From Planctomycetaceae bacterium (GTDB lineage: Bacteria > Planctomycetota > Planctomycetia > Planctomycetales > Planctomycetaceae), in NCBI GenBank assembly GCA_020638955.1, contig JACKHO010000001.1, positions 744,001 through 808,000 on the forward strand: a DNA stretch of 64,000 bases, in the 5' to 3' direction. The position numbers were made by a program, and so were the translations under genes. Numbering within the stretch: the first letter of the stretch is position 1; each line of letters starts with the position of its first letter. Of this stretch, positions 10,464 to 19,850 are shown one piece after another. The notes beneath the pieces were generated by a model. It did not search any database and was not told the origin of the DNA. It saw only the letters and a list, made by a program, of their open reading frames with translations.

Positions 10464-11744
10464 TCACATCCCGGATTGCAACGCGTCCAGGTGGCGAGCG
10501 AAGTGGTCTTCGAGCACCTCGCTGTATGTTTCGGGATGATTCTCCAGCACTTGGCGAATTGCGGGACCGAATTCGGGATGGGTCAGCGTAGATCCGAACG
10601 TACAGTGGAGGATTTGACGTCCTGGTTCGGTGAATCCCTTTCCTTGAGGCACGTCGGACCAGCATTCAAGGTAGAGCTTTTCCAACTGTTCAATGGGCAG
10701 GTCGTCTCCTGCGGGAACAGCCTCATTGGTTGCGGACACGTGGTACGTGGCTTTGTCGACGTCATACCGCTCCCGTGCGAAGCGGACGAGCGTGCGGAAA
10801 AGCTGCTCGTCGTGTCGGGCAACCACTCGCAAGGCCTCCAGATAACTTGTCCCCGCCGTTTTGACGTGGAAACGTCCTTTAGTCGCGCGAGCAAGTGCCG
10901 CGTACATCGAGATTTTGTCAGACCCGGAGTGTAGGCTCAGTTTGTAGGGGCCGAGGAGATCAGCAATGGCGGCGTGGTCGTTGAGTGATGTTTCCAAGGC
11001 ATCGAGGTCACCTTTGTAGTCGACTCCCTTTTCCAACTCTCCAATGAACCGTGGTGCCAAACTTACGAGGTTGATTCCCGCCTGCAGGCACTGATCAGCG
11101 ATGATGTAGTGTTCCGCAAGTGTTGTGGGTTGGTCAGTTTCGTCGACCGATAATTCGATCTCGTGTGCACGTCCGGCATCATCCTGCACCTGCTTGATAT
11201 GAGCGGCCAGTTTGATAGTGCTTTGGATCGCTGCCCCGTACTTCACTGCAGCCCGCATGCACGCTTCTTCTGACAGACTGATGGTCGTTCCAGTGGTCAG
11301 TTCAATCGTCTTACCAAGGTATCCTTCATACCAGTCGGCGACACCACGCGAGCTTTCGAACTTTTCACGCAGCTGCGATTCACTGTAATCGTCCACCTGC
11401 TGGTCGACGTCACCGGACGGATCAATCGTAAAGAAGGTGAATCCAGCAGCGGCCGTCACATCGACATCGGCCGGAGTTTTGAGATGGTCCGCATCGGCCC
11501 CGACGGGGTCGGTCCAACCGGCGGCGGCAACAGCGGCTATTGCTTCAGCCATGACCTGTTGAGCGGTGCGATTTGTCCTGCTCATTTCCCGGATGGACTG
11601 TTGCGGGAAGATGGGAGCAATCCCACTGCCGGAGCGTCGCATCGCTGCAATGTGGCCGGGGGTCGCCAGGCCAATTCGATCACCAAAGCCGAAGCTGGGG
11701 GTCAGTCCGAGGGGAACGCAGGGAGCCGTCTGAGGTGAGGTCAT
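10464..11744 (-). CDS. uxaE: Tagaturonate epimerase (UxaE) family protein
   Basis: 426 residues. The family interconverts D-tagaturonate and D-fructuronate by metal-dependent 4-epimerisation in hexuronate catabolism. Family features visible are SFGFGDRIGLATPGH near the N-terminus, GADADHLK, FTIDPSGDVD, the EIELSVDETDQPT strand, the LHSGSDKISMYAALA motif and HVKTAGTSYLEAL; the histidines and acidic residues there are the likely metal ligands. The protein lacks the ~90-residue N-terminal extension of the Thermotoga enzyme as I remember it. No uronate isomerase, mannonate dehydratase or transporter is adjacent, so the pathway context is missing. Promoter likely in the 369-base gap shared with parB. 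Confidence 0.85.
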   Translation of the reverse strand: MTSPQTAPCVPLGLTPSFGFGDRIGLATPGHIAAMRRSGSGIAPIFPQQSIREMSRTNRTAQQVMAEAIAAVAAAGWTDPVGADADHLKTPADVDVTAAAGFTFFTIDPSGDVDQQVDDYSESQLREKFESSRGVADWYEGYLGKTIELTTGTTISLSEEACMRAAVKYGAAIQSTIKLAAHIKQVQDDAGRAHEIELSVDETDQPTTLAEHYIIADQCLQAGINLVSLAPRFIGELEKGVDYKGDLDALETSLNDHAAIADLLGPYKLSLHSGSDKISMYAALARATKGRFHVKTAGTSYLEALRVVARHDEQLFRTLVRFARERYDVDKATYHVSATNEAVPAGDDLPIEQLEKLYLECWSDVPQGKGFTEPGRQILHCTFGSTLTHPEFGPAIRQVLENHPETYSEVLEDHFARHLDALQSGM

Positions 11745-12113
11745 GAAATCGTACGAGGTTCAGGAGTGGTTGCTTTTCTGATTGATTTGACGCCATTTTT
11801 ACAGATTAGTCACCAATTGTCTCGGCAGCGGTCTGTGCTCATATCAGCGGCTACCACGGAGTGTGGAAAACACGCCAACTTACCCACACTACCGAAGCGG
11901 AACACGTGGCATAAAGAGCATGATCGGGGGACTTCAACGATTTGAGTCGCCCGAGTCATTGTGTCGAAATACCTCGATAAGGTCTGCCCGTACCCCTCTT
12001 TTCGTGATGGGGCAGATTTCGTATAGAAGCCGCTCGAGAACATCCCTGCGGGGATTTTCGCAACGTTGGCAAGGTTGCCGACGTAAATAGAAGGTCGTAA
12101 GGAGACGTAACGG
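11745..12113. promoter_or_regulatory. Divergent intergenic region between uxaE and parB
   Basis: 369 bases without a supported gene. It ends with AAGGAGACGT directly before the parB ATG, a strong ribosome-binding site. A CACGTG hexamer lies near 11905, but the flanks do not form the 16-base parS palindrome. No RNA gene or repeat was recognised. Confidence 0.4.
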
Positions 12114-13154
12114 ATGTCCACAATTCAACCCAACCGCCGACTGGGACGTGGTTTAAATGCGCTGCTGGGCGGCGGAACTCCCTCGACAGAAGAGCGTGAA
12201 CAGGAAGCGGTCGGCAGCTTGCGCACGGTGGCCGTCTCGCTGATTACCCGAAACCCCTTCCAGCCCCGTAAGGACTTTGATCCTCAATCCCTTGGTGATT
12301 TGGCGGCCAGCATCAAGGAACATGGTGTCTTGCAGCCACTGCTGGTTCGCGAAGTGGATGGTGGCTATCAGCTCATCGCCGGGGAGCGTCGCTGGAAGGC
12401 GGCTCAGAAGGCTGGTTTGCAGTCGATCCCCTGCCAGGTGGTGGATGTCATCGATAAGACGGCCTGTGAATATGCTCTAGAAGAGAATTTGAAACGCCAG
12501 GATCTGAACGATCTCGAAAAGGCTCAGGCGTTCCGAGATTACATTAGTCACTTCGAGTGTTCGATTGAGGAACTGGCGAAGCAACTGAGCATGAGCCGTT
12601 CAGCCATCAGCAACCTCATGCGGCTTTTGGAACTTTCCGATCCCGTCAAAAACGCGTTGCACTCCGGCAAGATTTCCGGTGGCCACGCGCGTGCATTGCT
12701 CCCACTGGAGTCGGTCGATCAACTCCAGCTTGTCGGACGAATTCAGGCGGAAGGCCTCTCCGTCCGCAAGACAGAAGCAGCCGTTCGAGAGTTGCTCGGT
12801 CGACCGGAACCTGCTGCAGTCGTCAGCGAGCCTGCGGCTGCTTCCGCAGAGTACGAATCCGGTCCTGCGAACTTCGAGCCCGCTCCGCAATTCGAATCTG
12901 CACCAGCGCCAGCAATGTCTGAGCCGGAATTCAGCTCCGAGCCAGTTCCCGCATTGTCCATTGAAGCGGCGCGGGAAGAGTCCGAGGAATTGCGGACAAA
13001 CCACATTCTGTCGCTCGAACAACAGCTCACCGACCTGTTCGGTGTGAAAGTGCAAATCAAGCTGAAAAGCAAAGAATGCGGTTCCGTGATTATTCCATTC
13101 GATTCCAACATGGAATTCGAACGCATTCTTAACACGGCTCGGCGCGCGGGATAG
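12114..13154 (+). CDS. parB: Chromosome-partitioning protein ParB (Spo0J/Noc-like)
   Basis: 346 residues. Domains: an N-terminal basic start (RRLGRGLNALLG, the ParA-stimulating region), the ParB/Srx CTPase domain with the NPFQPRKDF, GVLQPLLVR and GERRWKAA motifs (residues ~38-125), the KorB-type helix-turn-helix (ELAKQLSMSRSAISNLMRLLEL, residues ~150-190), a long Pro/Ala/Glu-rich linker (residues ~235-290) and a C-terminal dimerisation domain (LEQQLTDLFGVKVQIK). It binds parS and loads condensin. No parA is adjacent within the window, which is uncommon but known in planctomycetes. Confidence 0.95.
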   Translation: MSTIQPNRRLGRGLNALLGGGTPSTEEREQEAVGSLRTVAVSLITRNPFQPRKDFDPQSLGDLAASIKEHGVLQPLLVREVDGGYQLIAGERRWKAAQKAGLQSIPCQVVDVIDKTACEYALEENLKRQDLNDLEKAQAFRDYISHFECSIEELAKQLSMSRSAISNLMRLLELSDPVKNALHSGKISGGHARALLPLESVDQLQLVGRIQAEGLSVRKTEAAVRELLGRPEPAAVVSEPAAASAEYESGPANFEPAPQFESAPAPAMSEPEFSSEPVPALSIEAAREESEELRTNHILSLEQQLTDLFGVKVQIKLKSKECGSVIIPFDSNMEFERILNTARRAG

Positions 13155-13281
13155 TCGCAACTTTTGACGTCACGAAGCGTAACGGTACGGTGAGGTAGTG
13201 ATCGACCTTGACACACGTACGCACTCCGGGGAAGTTCCACATCCATAACTCATTGTGGGCTGTTGAGCTTCATCCGATTTC

Positions 13282-14232
13282 ATGACGTCCCTCGATTCCA
13301 CTGCTCCCATTCTCGTCACCGGTCACCGTGGTCTGGTTGGCTCCGCCATTGTACGGTCGCTGCAGGCTGCTGGCTTGAACAATCTGGTCCTGGCCACACG
13401 AACCGAAGTGGACCTTCGTGATCAGAAACAGGTCAGCGACTGGTTCGACCGCACGCGTCCTCGATACGTCCTGCACGTGGCCGGGAAAGTGGGCGGCATT
13501 CTGGCGAATTCGACATATCCCGCCGACTTCCTCTACGACAACATTCTCATGCACGCCACTGTCATGAAAGCAGCTCATGAGTCGGGCGTGGAAAAGCTGT
13601 TGTATCTCGGCAGTTCCTGCATTTATCCCAGAGAATGCCCACAGCCCATCAAGGAAGAGTATCTGCTCACCGGTCCGCTGGAACGCACCAACGACGCCTA
13701 CGCAGTTGCCAAAATCTCGGGGCTGGTGGCCTGCCAGTCGTACCGACGCCAACATGGCTGTAACTTCATTTCGGCCATGCCCACCAACCTCTACGGGCCC
13801 AACGACAACTTTTCCCCGACGGGATCGCACGTACTGCCCGCGCTCATTCGACGCTTCCATGAGGCCCGTGAACGGGGCGACATTACCGTCACGATTTGGG
13901 GTACGGGCAAGCCCATGCGTGAGTTCCTGCATGTCGATGACTTGGCCCAGGCCTGTCTGTTTCTCCTCGAAAACTACAACGACGAGTCGACTATTAACGT
14001 GGGAACCGGCGAAGATGTGACGATCGCCGAACTCGCCCAGTCGGTGCGGAACGTCGTCTATCCCGGGGCGAAACTCGAATTCGATACTTCCAAGCCAGAC
14101 GGCACGCCGCGCAAATTACTGGATGTCTCGCGTCTGCATTCGCTTGGCTGGAAGCACAGTATTTCACTTCAAGACGGTATTGAGTCAACCTACCAGTGGT
14201 TCCTCGATCACCAGGACGATTTCCGGGGTTGA
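13282..14232 (+). CDS. fcl: GDP-L-fucose synthase
   Basis: 316 residues. NADPH-dependent epimerase/reductase converting GDP-4-keto-6-deoxy-D-mannose to GDP-L-fucose. The extended SDR features are the GxxGxxG nucleotide loop (VTGHRGLVGSAIV), the SSCIYP serine motif and the catalytic YAVAK (Tyr and Lys), plus the LYGPND and REFLHVDDLA motifs. It lies ~105 bases upstream of gmd, which makes its substrate, so the pair forms a GDP-fucose module for surface glycan synthesis. Confidence 0.95.
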   Translation: MTSLDSTAPILVTGHRGLVGSAIVRSLQAAGLNNLVLATRTEVDLRDQKQVSDWFDRTRPRYVLHVAGKVGGILANSTYPADFLYDNILMHATVMKAAHESGVEKLLYLGSSCIYPRECPQPIKEEYLLTGPLERTNDAYAVAKISGLVACQSYRRQHGCNFISAMPTNLYGPNDNFSPTGSHVLPALIRRFHEARERGDITVTIWGTGKPMREFLHVDDLAQACLFLLENYNDESTINVGTGEDVTIAELAQSVRNVVYPGAKLEFDTSKPDGTPRKLLDVSRLHSLGWKHSISLQDGIESTYQWFLDHQDDFRG

Positions 14233-14336
14233 TGCGAAACCCAAGACTTGCCAACCTCTCCAGACCTGCCAGATCAAATCTGGAACTCAAGCACATCATC
14301 AACAGCAATTCACGTAGTGTGGCCAAGGAATTTCCT

Positions 14337-15425
14337 ATGTCTCTCCCTCCAAGAAACAACAAGAAAGCCCTCATCACGGGCGTTACCGGGCAGGATGGCT
14401 CATACCTCGCTGAGTTGCTGATTTCCAAGGGCTATGAAGTGTGGGGCGTCATTCGGCGCTCGTCTTCGTTCAACACGGGACGGATCGACCACATTTATCA
14501 AGATCCTCATGAGCCCGATGTCCGTCTGCACCTCATGCACGGCGATCTCACCGACTCGTCGTCCATTAACCACATCCTGAAATGCGTCCGACCGGATGAG
14601 GTGTACAACCTCGGTGCTCAGTCGCACGTGAAGGTTTCGTTTGATATTCCTGAGTACACAGCGGACGTCACGGGCTTGGGCACCATTCGACTTTTGGAAG
14701 GAATGCGTGAACTCGATGTCAACGCCCGTTTCTATCAGGCCTCGTCGTCAGAACTGTACGGCAAGGTGCTGGAGACTCCTCAGACGGAGAAAACGCCGTT
14801 CTACCCCCGCAGCCCGTATGCGGCGGCCAAGGCATATGCCTTCCACGTAACCCGAAACTATCGAGAGTCGTACGGGACATTCGCAGTGAACGGCATTCTG
14901 TTCAATCACGAATCACCCCGACGTGGCGAAACATTTGTGACCCGCAAAATCACCCGTGCGGTGGCGCACATTGTGACCGGCAAACAGGATTGCCTTTACC
15001 TCGGCAACCTGGACGCCAAACGAGACTGGGGATTCGCTGGCGACTATGTCGAAGCGATGTGGCTCATGTTGCAGGCGGAAATTCCAAACGACTATGTCAT
15101 TGCAACAGGAGAAACCCACACTGTACGCGAATTCTGCGAGCGAGCCTTCGAAGCCGTCGACAAGCCCATTAGCTGGGAAGGTGAAGGGACCGACGAAGTC
15201 GCCAAGACCGCTGACGGCAAAGTCGTCATCCGTATCGACCCCCGCTACTTCCGCCCTGCCGAAGTGGAACTCCTCCTCGGTGATCCCAAGAAGGCCAAGA
15301 CAGAACTTGGCTGGGAACCAAAAGTCACCTTCGCCGGCCTCGTCAAAATGATGGTCGAGCACGACCTCGCCGCTGCCAAAGGTAAAGGCACGCCGCAAGC
15401 GATGGCAGCTACGGAACGACTGTAA
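14337..15425 (+). CDS. gmd: GDP-mannose 4,6-dehydratase
   Basis: 362 residues from the ATG at 14337; the frame is open back to 14196 but that part overlaps fcl. First step of GDP-L-fucose synthesis, removing water from GDP-D-mannose with bound NADP. Visible: TGVTGQDGSYLAELL nucleotide loop, the RRSSSFNTGRIDH segment typical of GMD, the S-S-E-L-Y-G and YAAAKAYA (YxxxK) catalytic residues, FNHESPRRGETFVTRKI and the D-W-G-F-A-G-D-Y-V-E-A-M-W motif. Length and motifs agree with the family. Co-directional with fcl. Confidence 0.97.
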   Translation: MSLPPRNNKKALITGVTGQDGSYLAELLISKGYEVWGVIRRSSSFNTGRIDHIYQDPHEPDVRLHLMHGDLTDSSSINHILKCVRPDEVYNLGAQSHVKVSFDIPEYTADVTGLGTIRLLEGMRELDVNARFYQASSSELYGKVLETPQTEKTPFYPRSPYAAAKAYAFHVTRNYRESYGTFAVNGILFNHESPRRGETFVTRKITRAVAHIVTGKQDCLYLGNLDAKRDWGFAGDYVEAMWLMLQAEIPNDYVIATGETHTVREFCERAFEAVDKPISWEGEGTDEVAKTADGKVVIRIDPRYFRPAEVELLLGDPKKAKTELGWEPKVTFAGLVKMMVEHDLAAAKGKGTPQAMAATERL

Positions 15426-15545
15426 GCAGGAGAATGCCGTTCACATTCGAGCTAGGTGGTCGTACAATTCGGTACTAGTTGGAGTGTTGCTTGGTGGGCA
15501 TGCCCACCAAAGCGAGTCATATCGGTCTTGAAATAGGTGTCCAAA

Positions 15546-15974
15546 ATGGCAGTCGCTTCTAATCCTGACCAAATTCGCGAGCAATGGCGTGCCCGTCTGA
15601 CAGATCTCATTGGTCAAATTCAGAATTGGGCTAATAACTTGGGATGGGCGACACGTCAAATCGATGTGTCCGTTGACGATTCAGAACTGGGCAGGTACTC
15701 ACTTCCGGCGCTTCTTATTCAGGAGGGGGGGATACGCATTCTTGTTGAGCCAGTTACCCACTCCGCTCCTGGTGCTGACGGAGTCGTCGATCTCTATCTC
15801 ATGCCTGGATATGACGACATCGCGAGTCTGTACAGCATTGAAGGGGATTGGAAACTGCATTACATGTTTCCTGGGACTTCTGCTGTTGCCACCATTCGCG
15901 ATGCGGAATCCAAATCGTTGACGTGTGATTCTCTTCGGGAAGTCCTGGACGAAATGAAAAAGAATGCCGTCTAA
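15546..15974 (+). CDS. Hypothetical protein, first gene of a two-gene cassette with a HEPN protein
   Basis: 142 residues from the ATG at 15546; a GTG three codons upstream (15537) is possible. No domain recognised. The N-terminal ~40 residues look helical (IREQWRARLTDLIGQIQNW); the middle has alternating strands with GGIRILVEP and GVVDLYLMPGYDD; the C-terminal helix is EVLDEMKKN. Its end overlaps the next start by 11 bases, so the two are translationally coupled. By analogy with other small partners of HEPN proteins it could be an antitoxin or a nucleic-acid-binding partner, but nothing in the sequence proves that. Confidence 0.65.
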   Translation: MAVASNPDQIREQWRARLTDLIGQIQNWANNLGWATRQIDVSVDDSELGRYSLPALLIQEGGIRILVEPVTHSAPGADGVVDLYLMPGYDDIASLYSIEGDWKLHYMFPGTSAVATIRDAESKSLTCDSLREVLDEMKKNAV

Positions 15975-16413
15975 GAGACACGAATGGCTGACGCGCATCA
16001 AGGCCGTCGAACGTGAGTACAAATCGATCCATTACGCCACCGTATTCCTGCGAGACGCTGTTGCCGACAACCCAAGCTCATTGAAAGGTGAACTGAGGGT
16101 CAGAGATCTTGACGAAGCCAGCAGGAATCTCGAAGGCACGTACATTATTCGGCTGTTCTCAGAATTCGAGACATGCCTGCGGGCATTCTGGATGGTTGCA
16201 TACGGTCAACCTCCAACCAGGACTCGCGATCTTCTCGATGGGGTTGGGGCGCGGCGGATCATTCCATTTGATCAAATCAACAATGCCCATCGGGTGCGCG
16301 AATTCAGGAACAGTCTGGTTCACGCTCGTAACGCAAATGTTGAACCAATCCCAATAGATCGGGCGCGCAGTATTTTATGCCATTATTCAGCCCGTCTCCC
16401 AATCGATTGGTAG
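15964..16413 (+). CDS. Small HEPN-like protein (putative RNase)
   Basis: 149 residues, predicted mostly helical. The C-terminal region has EFRNSLVHAR, which fits the R-x4-H motif of HEPN RNases (R, then N-S-L-V, then H); upstream there is a helix containing the acidic-aromatic FSEFETCLRAFW, typical of the first HEPN helices in RiboL-PSP/MAE_28990-type families. HEPN proteins are often toxins or abortive-infection effectors. The start overlaps the upstream gene by 11 bases. Assignment rests on the motif and helical content; a non-toxic structural HEPN is also possible. Confidence 0.6.
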   Translation: MPSKRHEWLTRIKAVEREYKSIHYATVFLRDAVADNPSSLKGELRVRDLDEASRNLEGTYIIRLFSEFETCLRAFWMVAYGQPPTRTRDLLDGVGARRIIPFDQINNAHRVREFRNSLVHARNANVEPIPIDRARSILCHYSARLPIDW

Positions 16414-16491
16414 TCTGCATGTGGATTCATTTTTTGAAGTGCTAACGTTGCGTACAGAAAACGTGACACGTCAGAAACTCGCAGAACGAAT

Positions 16492-17160
16492 CTAGATATT
16501 TCGGGTCAATGGCCGCGCTGCGGCCTTCGAAGCCGGAAACGTGTACTCAGCAATCGGAACGAATTGGCCACCGGTTGAGTCGAACGCAAACACCTCACCA
16601 GTTTCAATTTTGTAGACCCAGCCGTGCAGGTGCAAATCTCCCTTCACCAGACGCGACGCGACGGCAGGAAGTGTCTTGAGGTTCTCCAGTTGGACCAGCA
16701 CGTTTTCCTCGACAGTGGCCGTCAACAGCTTATTACCCTCGAGGTGCTGATAGTTGTCTTTGACAATTCGCTGAGTTGTTGCCGCATGAGAGAGCCACGA
16801 ACTGACGGCAGGTAGACTTTCGAGTTTTTCTGGACGCAGCAGGCCGTCCATTGCTCCACAATGTGAGTGACCGCAAATGATGATGTCCTTCACTCCTAGC
16901 CCTGCCACCGCGAACTCGATTGTCGCGGCCTCGCCCCCGTTTGCTGCCCCGTGCGGTGGCACAATATTTCCGGCATTTCGCAGGATGAAAAGTTCTCCAG
17001 GAGCAGCCTGAGTCAGCAGGCTTGGATCGATACGCGAGTCTGAACACGTAATGAACAGTGTCTCGGGGCTTTGTCCTCGTGACAGCGACTCAAAGAGGCC
17101 CTTCAGGGGCCGGAATTCCGTCGACTGAAAGTTGTGGATTCCCTGAATGAGCTTCTGCAT
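16492..17160 (-). CDS. Beta-class carbonic anhydrase
   Basis: 222 residues. Zinc enzyme for reversible CO2 hydration. The zinc ligands and the catalytic dyad are visible as CSDSRIDP (Cys, with the Asp-Arg pair) and HSHCGAM (His and Cys). The GELFILRNAGNIVPP segment and the C-terminal LHGWVYKIETGEVFAFD are typical of the cyanobacterial/plant-like beta branch. Length is normal. It stands alone between the HEPN cassette and a polysaccharide deacetylase, both facing other ways or separated by >180 bases. Confidence 0.96.
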   Translation of the reverse strand: MQKLIQGIHNFQSTEFRPLKGLFESLSRGQSPETLFITCSDSRIDPSLLTQAAPGELFILRNAGNIVPPHGAANGGEAATIEFAVAGLGVKDIIICGHSHCGAMDGLLRPEKLESLPAVSSWLSHAATTQRIVKDNYQHLEGNKLLTATVEENVLVQLENLKTLPAVASRLVKGDLHLHGWVYKIETGEVFAFDSTGGQFVPIAEYTFPASKAAARPLTRNI

Positions 17161-17348
17161 GGTTGTTCGTTCTTGCAGTTCGCAGGTTAAGACACACTAA
17201 TTCATGTTGATGCGTAAGGGGCGCACCTGGAGCGGCATCTTTTCGGGCGAATTATTACGGCAGCCTGCAATTCGACCACTTTGAATCATGCGCTAAGTTT
17301 GCAAATTCACGAATTCGCCTGGTCCACTCATTGCTCGAGCCCATCGTC

Positions 17349-18197
17349 TCACTTGGACTCGATCAAAGCCCGTCGCATTTCAATGATTTTCTGGTGATCA
17401 TCTGGAACAACAGCCGGGTCCACATACTTGGTCAAATCTCGCATCGCAATGACCTTGTAGTCGTTCAGCGACAAATACTTCATGAATGCTTCAAAGTCGT
17501 GTTGATCGAGATTTACCCAGGAATGGGCCGTGTCGGGAACTCCATGGAACTGCAGTACCGCAATTCGACCGTCTTTCGCCTGCTGCACAGCACGGACAAA
17601 GTTGGCGAGTTGCCAGTTGGGGCGTGCATCACCAGCGGAGGGTAACAACAGGGGATGATCGAGACCCGGCTGGTAGGCAAAGCCGTTGCCTTCTTCATAC
17701 GGATATTCCGGCGCGCCGCCGCGACGGGCGAAATGAATCCCATGCTCGTTGAGAATTGCGAATGCTTGCGGCGAAATGGCATTGCCGGGCCAGGCAAAAG
17801 AAACGGGCTTGGGGATTCCGTACTCAGCGCACCGCTGTTCAATGCCACTTAATTGCTCTTCCAGTCGGCTGACGTTGGCATCGGTAATGCCTAAGTGATC
17901 GCGCGTGTGGTTTCCAATTTCGAATCCGTCCTCATGCAACTGCTTGATTTGCTCCCACGTGAGGTAGTCCTTCTTGTTCGTTTTGAAATCGAACCCTTCG
18001 GTGATGAAGAACGTTGCCCCAAATCCGTACTGCTTCAGCGTCGGTGCAGCGACGGTGAAATGCGAACGGGACGCGTCATCAAACGTCAGGACGACGAGTT
18101 TGTCCGGGATGGGCTGACGAACGGCAGTCGCCGGTTCCTCGGCCTGAACTGCCTCAATACAAGCAAACAGCAACGCAACGAGCAGCAGTCGAGTCAT
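17349..18197 (-). CDS. Secreted polysaccharide deacetylase (NodB homology domain)
   Basis: 282 residues from the ATG at 18197, which starts a signal peptide (MTRLLLVALLFACIEAVQA). The NodB domain shows motif 1 VLTFDDAS (catalytic Asp pair), motif 2 GNHTRDHLGI (zinc histidines), and motif 3 FAWPGNAIS. It would remove N- or O-acetyl groups from an extracellular polysaccharide. A 150-base divergent region separates it from a ceramidase-like gene, also exported. Confidence 0.9.
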   Translation of the reverse strand: MTRLLLVALLFACIEAVQAEEPATAVRQPIPDKLVVLTFDDASRSHFTVAAPTLKQYGFGATFFITEGFDFKTNKKDYLTWEQIKQLHEDGFEIGNHTRDHLGITDANVSRLEEQLSGIEQRCAEYGIPKPVSFAWPGNAISPQAFAILNEHGIHFARRGGAPEYPYEEGNGFAYQPGLDHPLLLPSAGDARPNWQLANFVRAVQQAKDGRIAVLQFHGVPDTAHSWVNLDQHDFEAFMKYLSLNDYKVIAMRDLTKYVDPAVVPDDHQKIIEMRRALIESK

Positions 18198-18347
18198 AGT
18201 TCCAAGTTGAGCTGAATATTGATTGAACAAAAGGACACCGGCAGGTTCGCACCTCGGCATTCCCCCGTCAACGGTGGACCATTCTCATCGCGTACGGTAA
18301 CGTCATTCTCGGCAGTTCAGACAAGTCACCACAACCGGGAGCCAAAT

Positions 18348-19796
18348 ATGCAACGCGTTGTCACCACCTGTTTCTCTATGCTGGTTCTCTTCGCATTGTC
18401 CCCCGGAATTTGTTCCGCCAAAGAAGGTGACCGCGTCTTCCGTGCTGGTGCCGCCACGAGCAACATTACGCCGCCGCTGGGGGAACTGGTGGTGGGCGGC
18501 TGGGCACCGTTTCCCGCAACAAGTATTCACGACGAACTGCATGTGCGTTGTCTGGTGCTGGATGATGGAGAGCACAAAATCGGGTTCGCCATTTGTGACA
18601 ACGTCGGCATTCCTCGCGAAGTGTTTGATTTGGCGAGGAAGTACATCGACGAGGAAACCGACTTGCCCGGTGCCAATGTCCTGATGTCAGCCACTCATAC
18701 GCATTCGGCGACGACGGCTCGCGGTCCCAGTAAGACAGCGGCAGAAGAGAATCTCACGTGGTATCAGCAGTTCGTCGCGCGGCGAATTGCTGATGGCATT
18801 CGACGTGCTCTGGTCAATCTCGAACCGGCCCGCATTGGCTGGGGCGGGGTTGATGAACCGGACGAAGTGTTTAATCGCCGCTGGCATGTCACCGACCCAG
18901 ACATGCTGAAGAATCCCTTTGGCGGCGTGGACACGGTCCGTATGAATCCTCCCCGCGGAAACGCGGCACTCGTGAAGCCAGCCGGGCCCATTGATCCCGA
19001 AGTTTCCTTCATCAGCGTGCAGGCGACCGACGGACGTCAAATTGCCCTGCTTGCCAACTACTCGCTGCATTACGTCGGCGGCGTAGGTAAGGGAGAAGTG
19101 AGTGCGGACTACTTCGCCATTTTCGCGAACCGGGTTGGCGAATTGCTGGAGGGGGCGAAAGACAATCCCAAATTCGTGGGCATGATGACGAACGGCACGA
19201 GCGGCGACATCAACAACATCAATTTCCGCGACAAATCGCCCAAGCGGTACGCACCGTACGAGAAAATGACCGAGGTCGCCGAACACGTGGCGCAAAAGGT
19301 AGCCGCCGCGCATAAGTCCATTGAGTTTCACGACTGGGTGCCGGTCGACATGGCACATTGTGAACTGACACTGCAGGTCCGCAAGCCAGATGCTCAATTG
19401 TCTTCCTACCTCGAACAAGTGCGTGCTCGCGCCGACGACCAGAAGTATCACACCCACGAGAAAATCTACGCCGACCGCATTGAGCGACTCGTCGAAGGCC
19501 CAGACGACGTCACCATTCTGTTGCAGTCAGCCCGCATTGGAAACCTGGGAATTGGTGCGATTCCCTTCGAAGTGTTCGTGGAAATCGGATTGGAAATCAA
19601 AGAGAAAAGCCCCTTCGAGGACGCGTTTACCATCGAACTCGCCAACGGTTCCTACGGGTACCTGCCTACGCCCGAGCAGCACAAACTCGGCGGCTACGAA
19701 ACCTGGATGGGGACCAACAACGTGCAGCTCGACACCTCGGAGAAAATCGCCGACCGTGTTCTGATGCTGATGCAGCAGTTGAAGGAACGTGAATAG
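18348..19796 (+). CDS. Secreted neutral/alkaline ceramidase-like hydrolase
   Basis: 482 residues from the ATG at 18348, which begins a signal peptide (MQRVVTTCFSMLVLFALSPGICSA). The mature part matches the neutral/alkaline non-lysosomal ceramidase N-terminal domain: AGAATSNITPPLG near the start and the metal-binding ATHTHSATT motif, then NYSLHYVGG and MMTNGTSGDINN, which fit the zinc-site histidine and asparagine-rich loop. Planctomycetes have many such paralogues with unverified substrates, so sphingolipid hydrolysis is an inference from the family. Confidence 0.85.
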   Translation: MQRVVTTCFSMLVLFALSPGICSAKEGDRVFRAGAATSNITPPLGELVVGGWAPFPATSIHDELHVRCLVLDDGEHKIGFAICDNVGIPREVFDLARKYIDEETDLPGANVLMSATHTHSATTARGPSKTAAEENLTWYQQFVARRIADGIRRALVNLEPARIGWGGVDEPDEVFNRRWHVTDPDMLKNPFGGVDTVRMNPPRGNAALVKPAGPIDPEVSFISVQATDGRQIALLANYSLHYVGGVGKGEVSADYFAIFANRVGELLEGAKDNPKFVGMMTNGTSGDINNINFRDKSPKRYAPYEKMTEVAEHVAQKVAAAHKSIEFHDWVPVDMAHCELTLQVRKPDAQLSSYLEQVRARADDQKYHTHEKIYADRIERLVEGPDDVTILLQSARIGNLGIGAIPFEVFVEIGLEIKEKSPFEDAFTIELANGSYGYLPTPEQHKLGGYETWMGTNNVQLDTSEKIADRVLMLMQQLKERE

Positions 19797-19850
19797 TAGT
19801 TCTGGGATGGTGGCAAGTATTTCGGTCAATTCTTGAGGGCGGTGGGTGAT

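Noticed and set aside
9805..10539. 244-codon rightward frame over the lipoprotein gene
   Set aside because: The opposite strand has a lipobox signal and a plausible protein; this frame is Arg-rich with no domain and crosses the repeat.
11895..11912. Possible parS site (CACGTG core) upstream of parB
   Set aside because: Flanks do not form the TGTTNCACGTGNAACA palindrome; the hexamer is expected several times by chance.
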